From Chitinophaga niabensis (GTDB taxonomy: Bacteria; Bacteroidota; Bacteroidia; Chitinophagales; Chitinophagaceae): 64,000 bases of DNA. Every line of letters begins with the position of its first letter. Position 1 is the first letter of the stretch. Positions 51,219 through 59,301 of this stretch are shown one piece after another. The notes beneath the pieces were generated by a model, which had not been told where the DNA came from, made no database searches, and was given only the letters and a program-made list of their open reading frames with translations. The translations under genes were made by a program, and so were the position numbers. The DNA is taken from contig NZ_CP154260.1 in NCBI RefSeq assembly GCF_039545795.1, positions 1,803,001-1,867,000 on the forward strand. Reading direction: 5' to 3'.

Positions 51219-53969
51219 TTAGAATACATTGTAAGCAAAAGTGACATAATAGACCCCTCCGATAGCCGGGCTGCCAAAACCTGTATAGTAATACCTGTTG
51301 GTCAGGTTCGTTGCACCTATTTTGATCTTTGAATGCGCTTTGATCAGTTTGTAACTGAACTGTGCATCCAGCACCACATTAGCAGGGATAGTACCGCTGC
51401 CGAATCCGATTGAATAGAAGTAAGCCGGCTTATACCGCAGGCTGGTATTGAAAGAGAGCTTCTGTTGTTTGCCGAATCCGCTGTTGCCGAATTCTACGTT
51501 GAATTTCCAGTTCGGGGTGTTGAAATTATTGATCTGACTATTATTCCTGTTCTTTAAGAAGTCTGAAGAGAAGTTCGCCTTTGCACCAAAGTTACGGGAA
51601 AGATCAACGCTTACACTCGCTGCATAGCCATAAGTGTTGACAGTTTCTGCACCATTGTAGGCAATATTATAGGCAATATATTTACTCCTGTCCTTAAAAG
51701 CCGTCACATCTTCCGTTCCGGGCGTATTGGCCACATTCACATACCCGATGAAATTCTTCCAGGTGGAATAATAACCCAAAACATCTATCAATACCACATT
51801 GGAGATCAGGGCAGAATAACCCAGCTCAAAAGCGTCTACCGACTGCGGTTTGATATCACTCAGCTGGAACTTCTTTAGTTTGGAAGGATCGTTGCTCTGT
51901 TGGTATTCCTGCACGCTGGTTAAAGTATAAGCCGGGTATTTATCGAATTCATATTCTCCATACAGCAGTCTGGCGGAGCCGCCGGAGGCAAAACTGTTAT
52001 AATCCACCAGCGTGCTTTGCAGGGACTGGATATTGGAGGGGAAACTGTAAGCATTTTGATAGGAGAAACGCAGGAAGTGCTCTTTGGCCACTTCCACCAC
52101 GCCGGACAGGCGGGAGGTGATCCTGGGTTTACTGAACAGGGTGTTTTTATCATAACGGAAAGCCGCACCCAATCTCAGTTTATTATCGATCAGTTTTTTG
52201 GCCAGGTGGGCATAAGCACTGTACTCCGCTACATCTATGGGCCCATCTGTATCCGGGAACAGCGTGCCTTTTGAATCCAGCCGGAACAGGCGGTAGTTCA
52301 GCCCTGCGATCACATCTATCACCTTAATAAAATGAGAAAGATTATACTGGAATTCTGCATTGTATAATTTACTCCTGTCCTGGAAGAGTGTGCCGCCCTG
52401 GGAAGTAGGTATGCCCGAAATACTGTCTTTTAACCGGTTAAACTGAGGGCTGCCGGCAGCGGGCCTGCCCTGGTCTGCGAAACTCCTGGCGGCCAGGTGC
52501 GCATCGTTCAGCGAACTGCCCGTGGCGAGGGCTTGCAATAATGCACCGGTATATTGAGGATACCAGCCATCCATGGTGGCGGGATTGAAGCTGGGCTTCC
52601 AGGCTTCGTTCAGCAACTGCGCTGTGGGGCTGGCAATAACCGTGTTACCAGAGTTTTCCCGGGAGGTATAACCTCTGAGGAACCAGTGTTCTGCTTTCAG
52701 TTCTACCCGGTATTGCCCCAGCCGGAAATTGGTGAGGGCATAGCGGGTATCATTACTATATACGGAATTGCCCTTTCCGTATGTACCTGAAATGATGGCT
52801 TCCAGTTTGGGTTTTATTTTATAACGTACTTCCGCATTCAGCTTCAGCAGTTTCGCCTCATCACTTAAATAACCATATTCCGCATAACCGGTGCGGGATA
52901 CGTAGTTGGATGGTTTCTCCAGCAGCGGATCTATGACAGGGGCCAGGGAAGGATCTCCAGCCAGGGCTGCCTGCAGAAAGGGATTGATGTCTACCGAGGT
53001 TTTGCTGCCATAGGAGTTCACCCCGTTGTAATTAGGATCTGTATATCGTGAGCCGGGGCCGTTGGTATTGGAAGTATCACTGGCCATCCATTCTTTAGCC
53101 AGGGTGTATTGTATGTTGAATTTGAAGGCCAGTTTCTCATTTACCTTTTTCGCCCAGCGGAGCGTCCAGTCGTAATAAGGTTGCGGCCCCATAGGATCAT
53201 TGCCTTTGCCTTTTTTAATATGGTTCACGCCCTGGGTGATCTGTACGCTGAGGCCCTGGTATTTGAAAGGATCTTTACCTGTCATCACAAGCGTACCGTT
53301 CAATCCGCGGGAACCATACAGTGCGGAGGAGGCGCCGGATAATACTTCCAGGTTGTCCACATCCAGTTCCGTTAAGCCAATGGCGGCGCCCAGGGGAAAG
53401 TTAAGGCCGGGTGCAGAGTTATCCATCCCATCCACGATCTGTGTGAAATTGGTGTTGCCACTGGTATTGAAACCGCGGGTGGTGATGGTGGTGAAGGTGA
53501 GACTGGAAGTAGTGATATCTACACCTTTCAATCCCTGGAGCATGTTGTAATAATTGGTCTGGGGGGAGTTGATGATGTCCTTATTATCGATCCTTTCAAT
53601 CGTTACCGGCGATTCTATTTTGCGCTGCACATTCCTGCTGGCCGATACCACCACCTCCGTTCCCAGGATGGTGGTGGGTGTTAATTCAACTTGCAAGGGT
53701 TTGGCAGAGGATATTTCAATTTCTTTTGTTTTAAATCCCAGGGAGGAAAAAACGAGCGTAACAGGAAGCTTCGATTTCGTGGTGAAACGGAAATGCCCCT
53801 GGTCATTCGAATAATCTCCGTTGGGGGTGTTTTTTGCCACTACGGAAACCGCAGGTATCACTTCTTTTGTAACACTGTTCCGGATGGTTCCGGAGATCAC
53901 CTCCTGCGCTTGCAGTGAGCTGAGCGCAGTGAGCATAGAGCAGATAGAGAGTAGCATCAGTTTATGCAT
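51219..53969 (-). CDS. TonB-dependent receptor of the cytochrome/beta-helix operon
   Basis: The 916-residue outer-membrane receptor has a signal peptide ending SSLQAQ, a carboxypeptidase-like domain about 25-95 (ISGTIRNSVTKEVIPAVSVV), the TonB box region TEVVVSASRNVQRKIESP, a plug (MLQGLKGVDITTSSLTF, TRGFNTSGNTNFTQIVDGMD, VLSGASSALYGSRGLNGTL) and a barrel with a terminal FAYNVF. It has no SusD partner, so it is a general TonB-dependent receptor rather than a SusC. With the downstream beta-helix and cytochrome lipoproteins it suggests import of a ligand tied to redox chemistry, such as a metal complex or oxidised glycan; the cargo is not known. Confidence 0.92.
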   Translation of the reverse strand: MHKLMLLSICSMLTALSSLQAQEVISGTIRNSVTKEVIPAVSVVAKNTPNGDYSNDQGHFRFTTKSKLPVTLVFSSLGFKTKEIEISSAKPLQVELTPTTILGTEVVVSASRNVQRKIESPVTIERIDNKDIINSPQTNYYNMLQGLKGVDITTSSLTFTTITTRGFNTSGNTNFTQIVDGMDNSAPGLNFPLGAAIGLTELDVDNLEVLSGASSALYGSRGLNGTLVMTGKDPFKYQGLSVQITQGVNHIKKGKGNDPMGPQPYYDWTLRWAKKVNEKLAFKFNIQYTLAKEWMASDTSNTNGPGSRYTDPNYNGVNSYGSKTSVDINPFLQAALAGDPSLAPVIDPLLEKPSNYVSRTGYAEYGYLSDEAKLLKLNAEVRYKIKPKLEAIISGTYGKGNSVYSNDTRYALTNFRLGQYRVELKAEHWFLRGYTSRENSGNTVIASPTAQLLNEAWKPSFNPATMDGWYPQYTGALLQALATGSSLNDAHLAARSFADQGRPAAGSPQFNRLKDSISGIPTSQGGTLFQDRSKLYNAEFQYNLSHFIKVIDVIAGLNYRLFRLDSKGTLFPDTDGPIDVAEYSAYAHLAKKLIDNKLRLGAAFRYDKNTLFSKPRITSRLSGVVEVAKEHFLRFSYQNAYSFPSNIQSLQSTLVDYNSFASGGSARLLYGEYEFDKYPAYTLTSVQEYQQSNDPSKLKKFQLSDIKPQSVDAFELGYSALISNVVLIDVLGYYSTWKNFIGYVNVANTPGTEDVTAFKDRSKYIAYNIAYNGAETVNTYGYAASVSVDLSRNFGAKANFSSDFLKNRNNSQINNFNTPNWKFNVEFGNSGFGKQQKLSFNTSLRYKPAYFYSIGFGSGTIPANVVLDAQFSYKLIKAHSKIKIGATNLTNRYYYTGFGSPAIGGVYYVTFAYNVF

Positions 53970-54069
53970 GGGCAGGGTAATTGTGGTAAGGCGATATTAG
54001 GCAAATAGGAGGTCTTGCCCTACGTTCAGCGGGGCTTTGGGGTGAAGAAGGGAATCTGCGGGGTGAAAA

Positions 54070-54942
54070 TCAGCAGGCCGGGGTAAACCGCTGCACGAAA
54101 TCGGAGAGATAAGAAGTGGATACCGGAATGGTCACATCCTCCAATCCATCTATCAGCAGGTAATGGCCTTTGGCATTTTTCTTAAAAAGGATCACCCTGG
54201 ATAAGTTCACCATATAAGAACGGTGCGATCGGGAAAAACCTAAACCGGAAAGCTGGGGTTCCAGTTTTTTGAGAGAGCTTCTGATCAGCTCTTTTTTAAC
54301 TACCGATCCGTTGAGATAAAAAATATGTACGTAGTTATCTTCTGCTTTCAGTAATAATAAATTGGAAGGCGCGAGGCTAAGGCTGAGTTTATCATATTCA
54401 TCCCGGATGTGCAGAGCTGTTTCTTTTTCTTTTTCCGTTGTTTTGCTCTTTAGCTGCGCTGCATAAAACCAGCCCAGTGCCATGGAATAGGGGAGGATCA
54501 TTACGCCGAAAGCATACCTCAATGTATCTGTGTATTCCGACCAGGAATATTGGAGGTAGTCGTGAATGGATACATTCACAATGTTCACGATTACCGCGAT
54601 CAGCATAGCCTCTCCGAGGAACCAGGCCATGAATTGTATATGTGTAAGGGGCCTGGGGCCTTTTAAACGGATCAGCAGGAATTGGGAGATGGTCAATCCG
54701 GCCATACCGCAGAGTGCAAAGATGCCAAAAACGCCTGTTACGCTTTGCGGGCCACCTTCGTACCATTGGTTCATGTTAAAGGGGGAAAAGATGTACATGA
54801 AAAGGAAACTGAATCCCCCGCAGAACAGGGTTAATGTAATACGGTTCTTAACAGATGCGAGCAGGTTGCAGGGAGCCTTAAGCCAGGTCAATAACAATGA
54901 GTCCGCTAATTCTTTTGCGGATAGTGTTAGCGTATGTTTCAT
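54070..54942 (-). CDS. Membrane-bound LytTR-family transcriptional regulator
   Basis: From ATG 54942 the protein is 290 residues. Four hydrophobic helices fill residues 30-165 (for example LTLFCGGFSFLFMYIFSP, FGIFALCGMAGLTISQFLL, AMLIAVIVNIVNVSI), then a LytTR DNA-binding domain covers about 185-285 (LLLLKAEDNYVHIFYLNG, LGFSRSHRSYMVNLSRVILF, DVTIPVSTSYLSDFVQRF). It would sense something in the membrane and control transcription directly. It lies 100 bases upstream of the TonB receptor gene on the same strand and is the likely regulator of that operon. Longer starts at 55002 and 55089 would overlap the divergent gene and lack support. Confidence 0.9.
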   Translation of the reverse strand: MKHTLTLSAKELADSLLLTWLKAPCNLLASVKNRITLTLFCGGFSFLFMYIFSPFNMNQWYEGGPQSVTGVFGIFALCGMAGLTISQFLLIRLKGPRPLTHIQFMAWFLGEAMLIAVIVNIVNVSIHDYLQYSWSEYTDTLRYAFGVMILPYSMALGWFYAAQLKSKTTEKEKETALHIRDEYDKLSLSLAPSNLLLLKAEDNYVHIFYLNGSVVKKELIRSSLKKLEPQLSGLGFSRSHRSYMVNLSRVILFKKNAKGHYLLIDGLEDVTIPVSTSYLSDFVQRFTPAC

Positions 54943-55023
54943 AACTGAATTGGTTGACGGGATTAAGGTAGCGTTTTTTATGGAAAAAAGAAGGGATTGC
55001 ATCTGGTTGTAAAACTGCTTCCT

Positions 55024-55794
55024 TTGAAAAAATACATCCTGATCGCAGCCCTCTTTTCTGTACACACGCTCTCTGCTCAAACAGTACAAGATCTCCCATT
55101 ACCAGCCGGCTACTCCCGCATCCCGCAACAGGAAGGAACCTTTGGCGCCTGGCTCCGGAAGGTTGCCCTTAAAAAGGAAAACACCGTTTACCTCTACAAC
55201 GGCAACAAAAAAGCCAACCAGTCTGCCCAATTCGCGGTGCTGGACATTTCCGTAGGAAAAAAAGACCTCCAGCAATGCGCCGATGCCGTTATGCGCCTCT
55301 ACGCAGAATACTGTTATGCTAACAGAGAACTCAATAAGATAAAATTCAAAGCAACAGACGGTACAGTAATGGACTATGCGGGCTGGACAAAAGGAGACCG
55401 TTTTATACTCCGCAACGGAAAACTAAAACGCAGCCGCATAGCAACAGCAGCAGAGAACAGGGCCGTTTTCGGGCAATACCTGGAGTTTGTATTCTCTTAC
55501 GCAGGCACACTGTCCCTCAGCAGGGAACTACAGTCAGTAAATAATATATTGCCGGGTGATGTATTTATCCAGGGAGGTTCCCCGGGCCACGCCGTAATTG
55601 TAATGGACGTAGCAGTCAATAAAACAGGGCAGAAGATCTTCCTGCTGGCACAAAGTTATATGCCTGCGCAGGACATCCATATCCTCCGGAATCCGGCTTC
55701 CGGGCAAAGCCCCTGGTATGAAGCAGCTGGTCAGGGAGAACTCCTCACCCCGGAATGGATCTTCAACAGGGGAGATTTGAAGCGGTTCCTGTAA
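55024..55794 (+). CDS. DUF4846 secreted protein, probable TTG start
   Basis: The frame has a clear signal peptide (KKYILIAALFSVHTLSAQ) but no ATG; the best start is TTG 55024, giving 256 residues. The family signature is strong in the C-terminal half: NNILPGDVFIQGGSPGHAVIVMDVA, then FLLAQSYMPAQDIHILRNP, listed as regions around residues 176-225. The conserved Gly/His/Gln residues hint at an amidase-like or NlpC-type fold, but no function is proven as far as I know. It is divergent from the LytTR gene with 81 bases between. Confidence 0.85.
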   Translation: MKKYILIAALFSVHTLSAQTVQDLPLPAGYSRIPQQEGTFGAWLRKVALKKENTVYLYNGNKKANQSAQFAVLDISVGKKDLQQCADAVMRLYAEYCYANRELNKIKFKATDGTVMDYAGWTKGDRFILRNGKLKRSRIATAAENRAVFGQYLEFVFSYAGTLSLSRELQSVNNILPGDVFIQGGSPGHAVIVMDVAVNKTGQKIFLLAQSYMPAQDIHILRNPASGQSPWYEAAGQGELLTPEWIFNRGDLKRFL

Positions 55795-55800
55795 ATAAAA

Positions 55801-55824
55801 AGGGCCGGTCCTGAGACCAGCCCT
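55801..55824 (-). terminator. Terminator after the cold-shock gene
   Basis: AGGGCCGGTC (55801-55810) pairs with GACCAGCCCT (55815-55824) with one C-A mismatch over a CTGA loop. On the minus strand it is followed by TTTTTAT, so it serves the csp gene and may also stop the convergent DUF4846 transcript. Confidence 0.7.
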
Positions 55825-55845
55825 GTAAAACGATATTAAGCAAGC

Positions 55846-56049
55846 TTAATCAATACGTCTAACATTTACAGCATTCATGCCTTTTCTTCCTTCCTGCAAT
55901 TCGAACTCTACGCGGTCATCTTGCTGGATCTCGTGAACGAGACCATTTACGTGTACAAAAGTTTCTTTAGAAGATTCATCATGCTTGATGAAGCCAAAAC
56001 CTTTTGTCTCATTGAAGAACTTTACAGTTCCGGTGAATTTTTGTTCCAT
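55846..56049 (-). CDS. Cold-shock domain protein (CspA family)
   Basis: The 67-residue protein is a single cold-shock domain. It starts MEQKFTGTVKFFNETKGFGFI with RNP1 KGFGFI and carries RNP2 FVHV in the ETFVHVNGLV segment. It binds single-stranded RNA and acts as an RNA chaperone. The leader of about 100 bases is AT-rich; a candidate -7 box TATCTTCG lies about 45 bases before the ATG on the minus strand. The gene is monocistronic and divergent from the CvfB-like gene. Confidence 0.95.
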   Translation of the reverse strand: MEQKFTGTVKFFNETKGFGFIKHDESSKETFVHVNGLVHEIQQDDRVEFELQEGRKGMNAVNVRRID

Positions 56050-56203
56050 TTGTGTATTGTATTATAAAAATATGGTTGCGAAGATAATACTAAATATCTA
56101 TTACACCTAATTAACCACTCGTTAATATAATTTAAATTGAAGATTATCAATTTACGAATGTGTAAATACGGTATATGTGCCATTTCATCGGTTTTTTTTA
56201 TTG

Positions 56204-56211
56204 TACCTTCG
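56204..56211 (+). promoter_or_regulatory. Predicted -7 box TACCTTCG for the CvfB-like gene
   Basis: TACCTTCG differs from TAnnTTTG at one base and lies 10 bases before ATG 56222. A similar TTCG variant appears on the minus strand before the csp gene and before the AraC gene at 37399. Confidence 0.35.
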
Positions 56212-56221
56212 CGAAAAAAGC

Positions 56222-57061
56222 ATGATCAGCATAGGCGCATACAATCATCTGAAAGTAAAGAAGGAAACGGATTTCGGGGTGTTTCTGGATGGAGGGGACA
56301 ACCTGGAAATACTGCTTCCTAAGAGGTATGTGCCTAAAGGAACCCGTGTAGACGATGAAATAGAAGTATTCCTGTACCACGACTCCGAAAACCGCCTGAT
56401 CGCCACAACAGACAGGCCTTATGGCGTAGCAGGGGATATCGTGCTCCTCAAAGCAGTAGATGTCACCGCACAGGGCGCATTCCTGGACTGGGGCCTGGTA
56501 AAAGACCTTTTTGTTCCGCTTTCCCAGCAGCTCAGCAAAATGCGTACAGGCCAGGAATACCTCGTAAAGATCTATATCGATGAAATGACGGGGCGTGTGG
56601 CCGCTACAGAGAAAATAGACCAATATCTCAGCAACGAAACCCTTACCGTAAAGGAAAAGGACGTGGTTGACCTGATCATTTACCGCCGCAGCGATATTGG
56701 TTTTGTAACCATCATCAACAAACAGCACACCGGTGTGTTGCATTTTGCAGACCAGTTCAAACCCTACGATATCGGCGATAAGCTGAAAGGATTTGTAAAA
56801 GCCATTAAGTCAGAGAACAGGATAGATGTAGTGCCCGGCCAGGCTGGTTTTAAGAAGGTGGAAGACGAATCCTCCCGGATCCTCCGCCTGCTGCATGAAA
56901 ACAACGGTTACCTCCCTTACCATGATAAATCGGACCCTGAAGAGATCGTTACCTTCTTTGGTATGAGTAAGAAAACCTTCAAAATGACCATCGGTAATTT
57001 ATACAAACAGCAAAAGATCACTTTTACCAAAACAGGTATTCAGCTGATAGCAGAAGCATGA
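56222..57061 (+). CDS. CvfB-like S1 RNA-binding protein
   Basis: The 279-residue protein begins MISIGAYNHLKVKKETDFGVF and has three S1-like segments: about 1-65 (FLDGGDNLEILLPKRYVP), 70-140 (VTAQGAFLDWGLVKDLFVPL) and 145-215 (VIYRRSDIGFVTIINKQHTG, FADQFKPYDIGDKLKGFVK), then a C-terminal winged-helix (ILRLLHENNGYLPYHDKSDPEEIVTFFGMSKKTFK). This is the CvfB layout of S1-type domains plus winged helix. The family binds RNA and affects expression of virulence or surface genes in other bacteria. Start ATG 56222 was chosen because of the -7 box just upstream. Confidence 0.92.
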   Translation: MISIGAYNHLKVKKETDFGVFLDGGDNLEILLPKRYVPKGTRVDDEIEVFLYHDSENRLIATTDRPYGVAGDIVLLKAVDVTAQGAFLDWGLVKDLFVPLSQQLSKMRTGQEYLVKIYIDEMTGRVAATEKIDQYLSNETLTVKEKDVVDLIIYRRSDIGFVTIINKQHTGVLHFADQFKPYDIGDKLKGFVKAIKSENRIDVVPGQAGFKKVEDESSRILRLLHENNGYLPYHDKSDPEEIVTFFGMSKKTFKMTIGNLYKQQKITFTKTGIQLIAEA

Positions 57062-57070
57062 TTTTTTAGG

Positions 57071-57078
57071 TAGATTTG
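57071..57078 (+). promoter_or_regulatory. Predicted -7 box TAGATTTG for the 57085 gene
   Basis: TAGATTTG is a full TAnnTTTG match, starting 9 bases after the CvfB-like stop and ending 6 bases before ATG 57085. The mRNA would be leaderless or nearly so. The expected -33 position holds no TTTG. Confidence 0.45.
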
Positions 57079-57084
57079 CGCCTT

Positions 57085-57465
57085 ATGAAGGATTACAAAA
57101 AGCATTTTATTATTACAGCACCTCCCGAAGAGGTGTACCTGGCATTGACGCTGCCCGCCACTATTCAGTTATGGACCGGCGAAGAAGCAGAAATGAGTAC
57201 AGAACCCGGCTCTGAATTCTCCCTGTGGGAAGGCAGCATCTCCGGTAAGAACCTGGAGTTCGAAAAAGGCAGAAAGATTGTGCAGCAATGGTATTTCGAC
57301 CAGGAAGAACCTTCTATTGTTACCATCATTTTACATCCTCATAAAAAAGGTACCTCCGCAGAACTGAAACATTCCAACATCCCCGATGAAGATTACGACA
57401 ACATTGTGGAAGGTTGGAATGAAGCGTATTTTGGCAGCCTGATAGACTTTTACGAGGGAGAATGA
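57085..57465 (+). CDS. SRPBCC/AHSA1-like protein
   Basis: The 126-residue product has the AHSA1/Bet v1 fold: HFIITAPPEEVYLALTLPATIQLW at the start, LWEGSISGKNLEFEKGRKIVQQW in the middle and GWNEAYFGSLIDFYEGE at the end. It resembles Aha1-type ligand-binding proteins and is a separate paralogue of the 18300 gene. Start ATG 57085 was chosen because the upstream -7 box leaves no room for a longer frame. Its stop overlaps the next ATG by 4 bases, so the two genes are translationally coupled. Confidence 0.85.
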   Translation: MKDYKKHFIITAPPEEVYLALTLPATIQLWTGEEAEMSTEPGSEFSLWEGSISGKNLEFEKGRKIVQQWYFDQEEPSIVTIILHPHKKGTSAELKHSNIPDEDYDNIVEGWNEAYFGSLIDFYEGE

Positions 57466-57941
57466 AAACAGCCACCATCACGGAACTGAAAAAGGAATTA
57501 GGCAGCCTGCCACCGGCAGAGCTGGTGGAACTATGCCTGCGCCTTGCCAAGTTCAAAAAAGACAGTAAAGAACTGTTAACCTACCTGTTGTTTGAAGCAC
57601 ATAGCCTGGATGGCTATATTGCCTCCGTGAAAGAACATATCAGCATTGAATTTGACGGTTTAACCACCACCCACTTATACCACGCCAAAAAAACACTGCG
57701 GAAGATCCTCCGTTTCACCACCAAACAGATCCGGTTCACCGGGTCAAAACAGGCAGAGATAGAACTACTGCTTTTCTTTTGTGAAAAGATGCGCCGCTCC
57801 GGCCTGCAGATCGATTACAGCGTACAACTGAACAATATTTACCTCCAGCAGCTCCGCAAAATAGAAAAGGCCATTGAGGCCCAGCATGAAGACCTCCAGT
57901 TCGACTACCGCAAACAGCTGGACGCATTATCTTTCATATGA
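57462..57941 (+). CDS. Helical protein of unknown function, 159 aa
   Basis: I do not recognise a named family. The product is almost entirely alpha-helical and rich in Lys and Leu, with ELKKELGSLPPAELVELCLRLA at the start, TLRKILRFTTKQIRFTG in the middle and RKIEKAIEAQHEDLQFDYRKQ at the end. It has no signal peptide or membrane helix. Its ATG overlaps the SRPBCC stop (ATGA), so it is made with that protein. It may be a partner or an RNA-binding factor; neither can be shown from sequence. Confidence 0.75.
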   Translation: MKTATITELKKELGSLPPAELVELCLRLAKFKKDSKELLTYLLFEAHSLDGYIASVKEHISIEFDGLTTTHLYHAKKTLRKILRFTTKQIRFTGSKQAEIELLLFFCEKMRRSGLQIDYSVQLNNIYLQQLRKIEKAIEAQHEDLQFDYRKQLDALSFI

Positions 57942-57994
57942 TGCGTTATTTTGCCAGATGCTTTATCTTTCCATAACACTTAACCCGGATCCAT

Positions 57995-59173
57995 ATGAAA
58001 TTATGTTCCATTGTCATGCTTGCCTGCTGCATGTCCGCTGCTATTCCTGCTTTTACACAAACCGTCCGTGCCCGTGATCTTGGTATTCCTTTAAAAGGCA
58101 GGCCGGGAGCTTTTAACGCCATAACGGATGTGAAGGGAGTAGAGGTTGGTATTGTTACACTCATTGAAGGAGAAGGTGTTTTAAAAGTAGGGAAAGGCCC
58201 CGTACGTACAGGAGTTACAGCTATTTTGCCCCGCGGTAAAAAATATGATCCCGTATTTGCCGGTTGGTATGCCCTGAATGGAAACGGGGAAATGACCGGC
58301 ACAACCTGGATCACGGAATCTGGTTTCCTGGAAGGGCCTATCACCATTACCAATACACACTCAGTAGGCGTGGTGCGGGATGCCGTGATAGCATGGCAAT
58401 ACAAACACCAGCATTTTTATACGATCAATCAAACCACAGACCTTTTCTGGGCATTGCCGGTAGTAGCTGAAACATACGATGGTATGATGAACGACATTAA
58501 TGGTATGCATGTGAAGAAGGAACATGTGTTCCAGGCGCTGGATTCCGCAAGGTCAGGCAAAGTGAAAGAAGGCAATACAGGAGGCGGTACCGGTATGATG
58601 TGTCACGGTTTCAAAGGAGGTACAGGTACTGCTTCCCGGCTGGTGAAGATCGGGGATTCCACTTATACGGTGGGTGTATTGGTGCAGGCAAACCATGGCG
58701 GAAAAAATGAGCTGACCATTGCAGGTGTACCTGTTGGCGAAGAAATAAAGGGCTATAGGCCGAAGTTTAAATTTGGAGAACCGCCTGCAGGAACGGGTTC
58801 CATTATTGTGATCGTAGCTACAGATGCGCCCTTGCTGCCGCATCAGCTAAACCGTTTGGCAAAACGGGTGCCATTAGGTATTGGCAGAGTAGGCGGGGCA
58901 GGAGAAAACTCCTCCGGCGATATTTTCCTGGCCTTTTCCACCGCAAATCCCGAAGCCTCCCACCGGGAAGAATTCCGCAAGCTGAATATGTTACCCAACG
59001 ACCTGATAAATGAATTGTTTTATGCTACCGCGGAAGCTACAGAAGAAGCCATTCTCAATGTACTGGTAGCTGCTGAAACCATGACGGGTATTAACGGCAA
59101 TGTGATCTACGCCCTGCCGCATACGGAAATCATACGTCTGTTAAAGAAGTATAACCGCTACTCAAAAAAATAA
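57995..59173 (+). CDS. P1-family (DmpA-type) aminopeptidase, secreted
   Basis: The 392-residue protein has a signal peptide ending near residue 21 (AIPAFTQ). It carries the DmpA/P1 layout: DLGIPLKGRPGAFNAITDVKG and NTHSVGVVRDA in the first half, KEGNTGGGTGMMCHGFKGGTG around 191-211 (listed as a region), then GTGSIIVIVATDAPLLPHQ, where Gly268-Ser269 is the expected self-cleavage site and Ser269 the new N-terminal nucleophile. These enzymes remove N-terminal residues, including some D- or beta-amino acids. It stands 53 bases after the helical unknown gene; no terminator is seen between. Confidence 0.92.
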   Translation: MKLCSIVMLACCMSAAIPAFTQTVRARDLGIPLKGRPGAFNAITDVKGVEVGIVTLIEGEGVLKVGKGPVRTGVTAILPRGKKYDPVFAGWYALNGNGEMTGTTWITESGFLEGPITITNTHSVGVVRDAVIAWQYKHQHFYTINQTTDLFWALPVVAETYDGMMNDINGMHVKKEHVFQALDSARSGKVKEGNTGGGTGMMCHGFKGGTGTASRLVKIGDSTYTVGVLVQANHGGKNELTIAGVPVGEEIKGYRPKFKFGEPPAGTGSIIVIVATDAPLLPHQLNRLAKRVPLGIGRVGGAGENSSGDIFLAFSTANPEASHREEFRKLNMLPNDLINELFYATAEATEEAILNVLVAAETMTGINGNVIYALPHTEIIRLLKKYNRYSKK

Positions 59174-59265
59174 GAACATACTACTGACATAAGGCTGTCA
59201 TCCGCTCCCTGTTCCTTTGCTTAAACGCATTTGAAAAATGATGACCGGCATTGGTCAACTGGTGC

Positions 59266-59296
59266 TTTGCGGTGCTAAAGCCAATGCATAAATTTG
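59266..59296 (+). promoter_or_regulatory. Consensus promoter of the 59302 AraC gene
   Basis: TTTG at 59266-59269, exactly 19 bases, then TAAATTTG at 59289-59296: a perfect match to TTTG-N19-TAnnTTTG. ATG 59302 follows 5 bases later, so the transcript should start at the codon. This also rules out the in-frame ATG at 59284, which would lie upstream of the start point. Confidence 0.7.
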
Positions 59297-59301
59297 AACT
59301 T

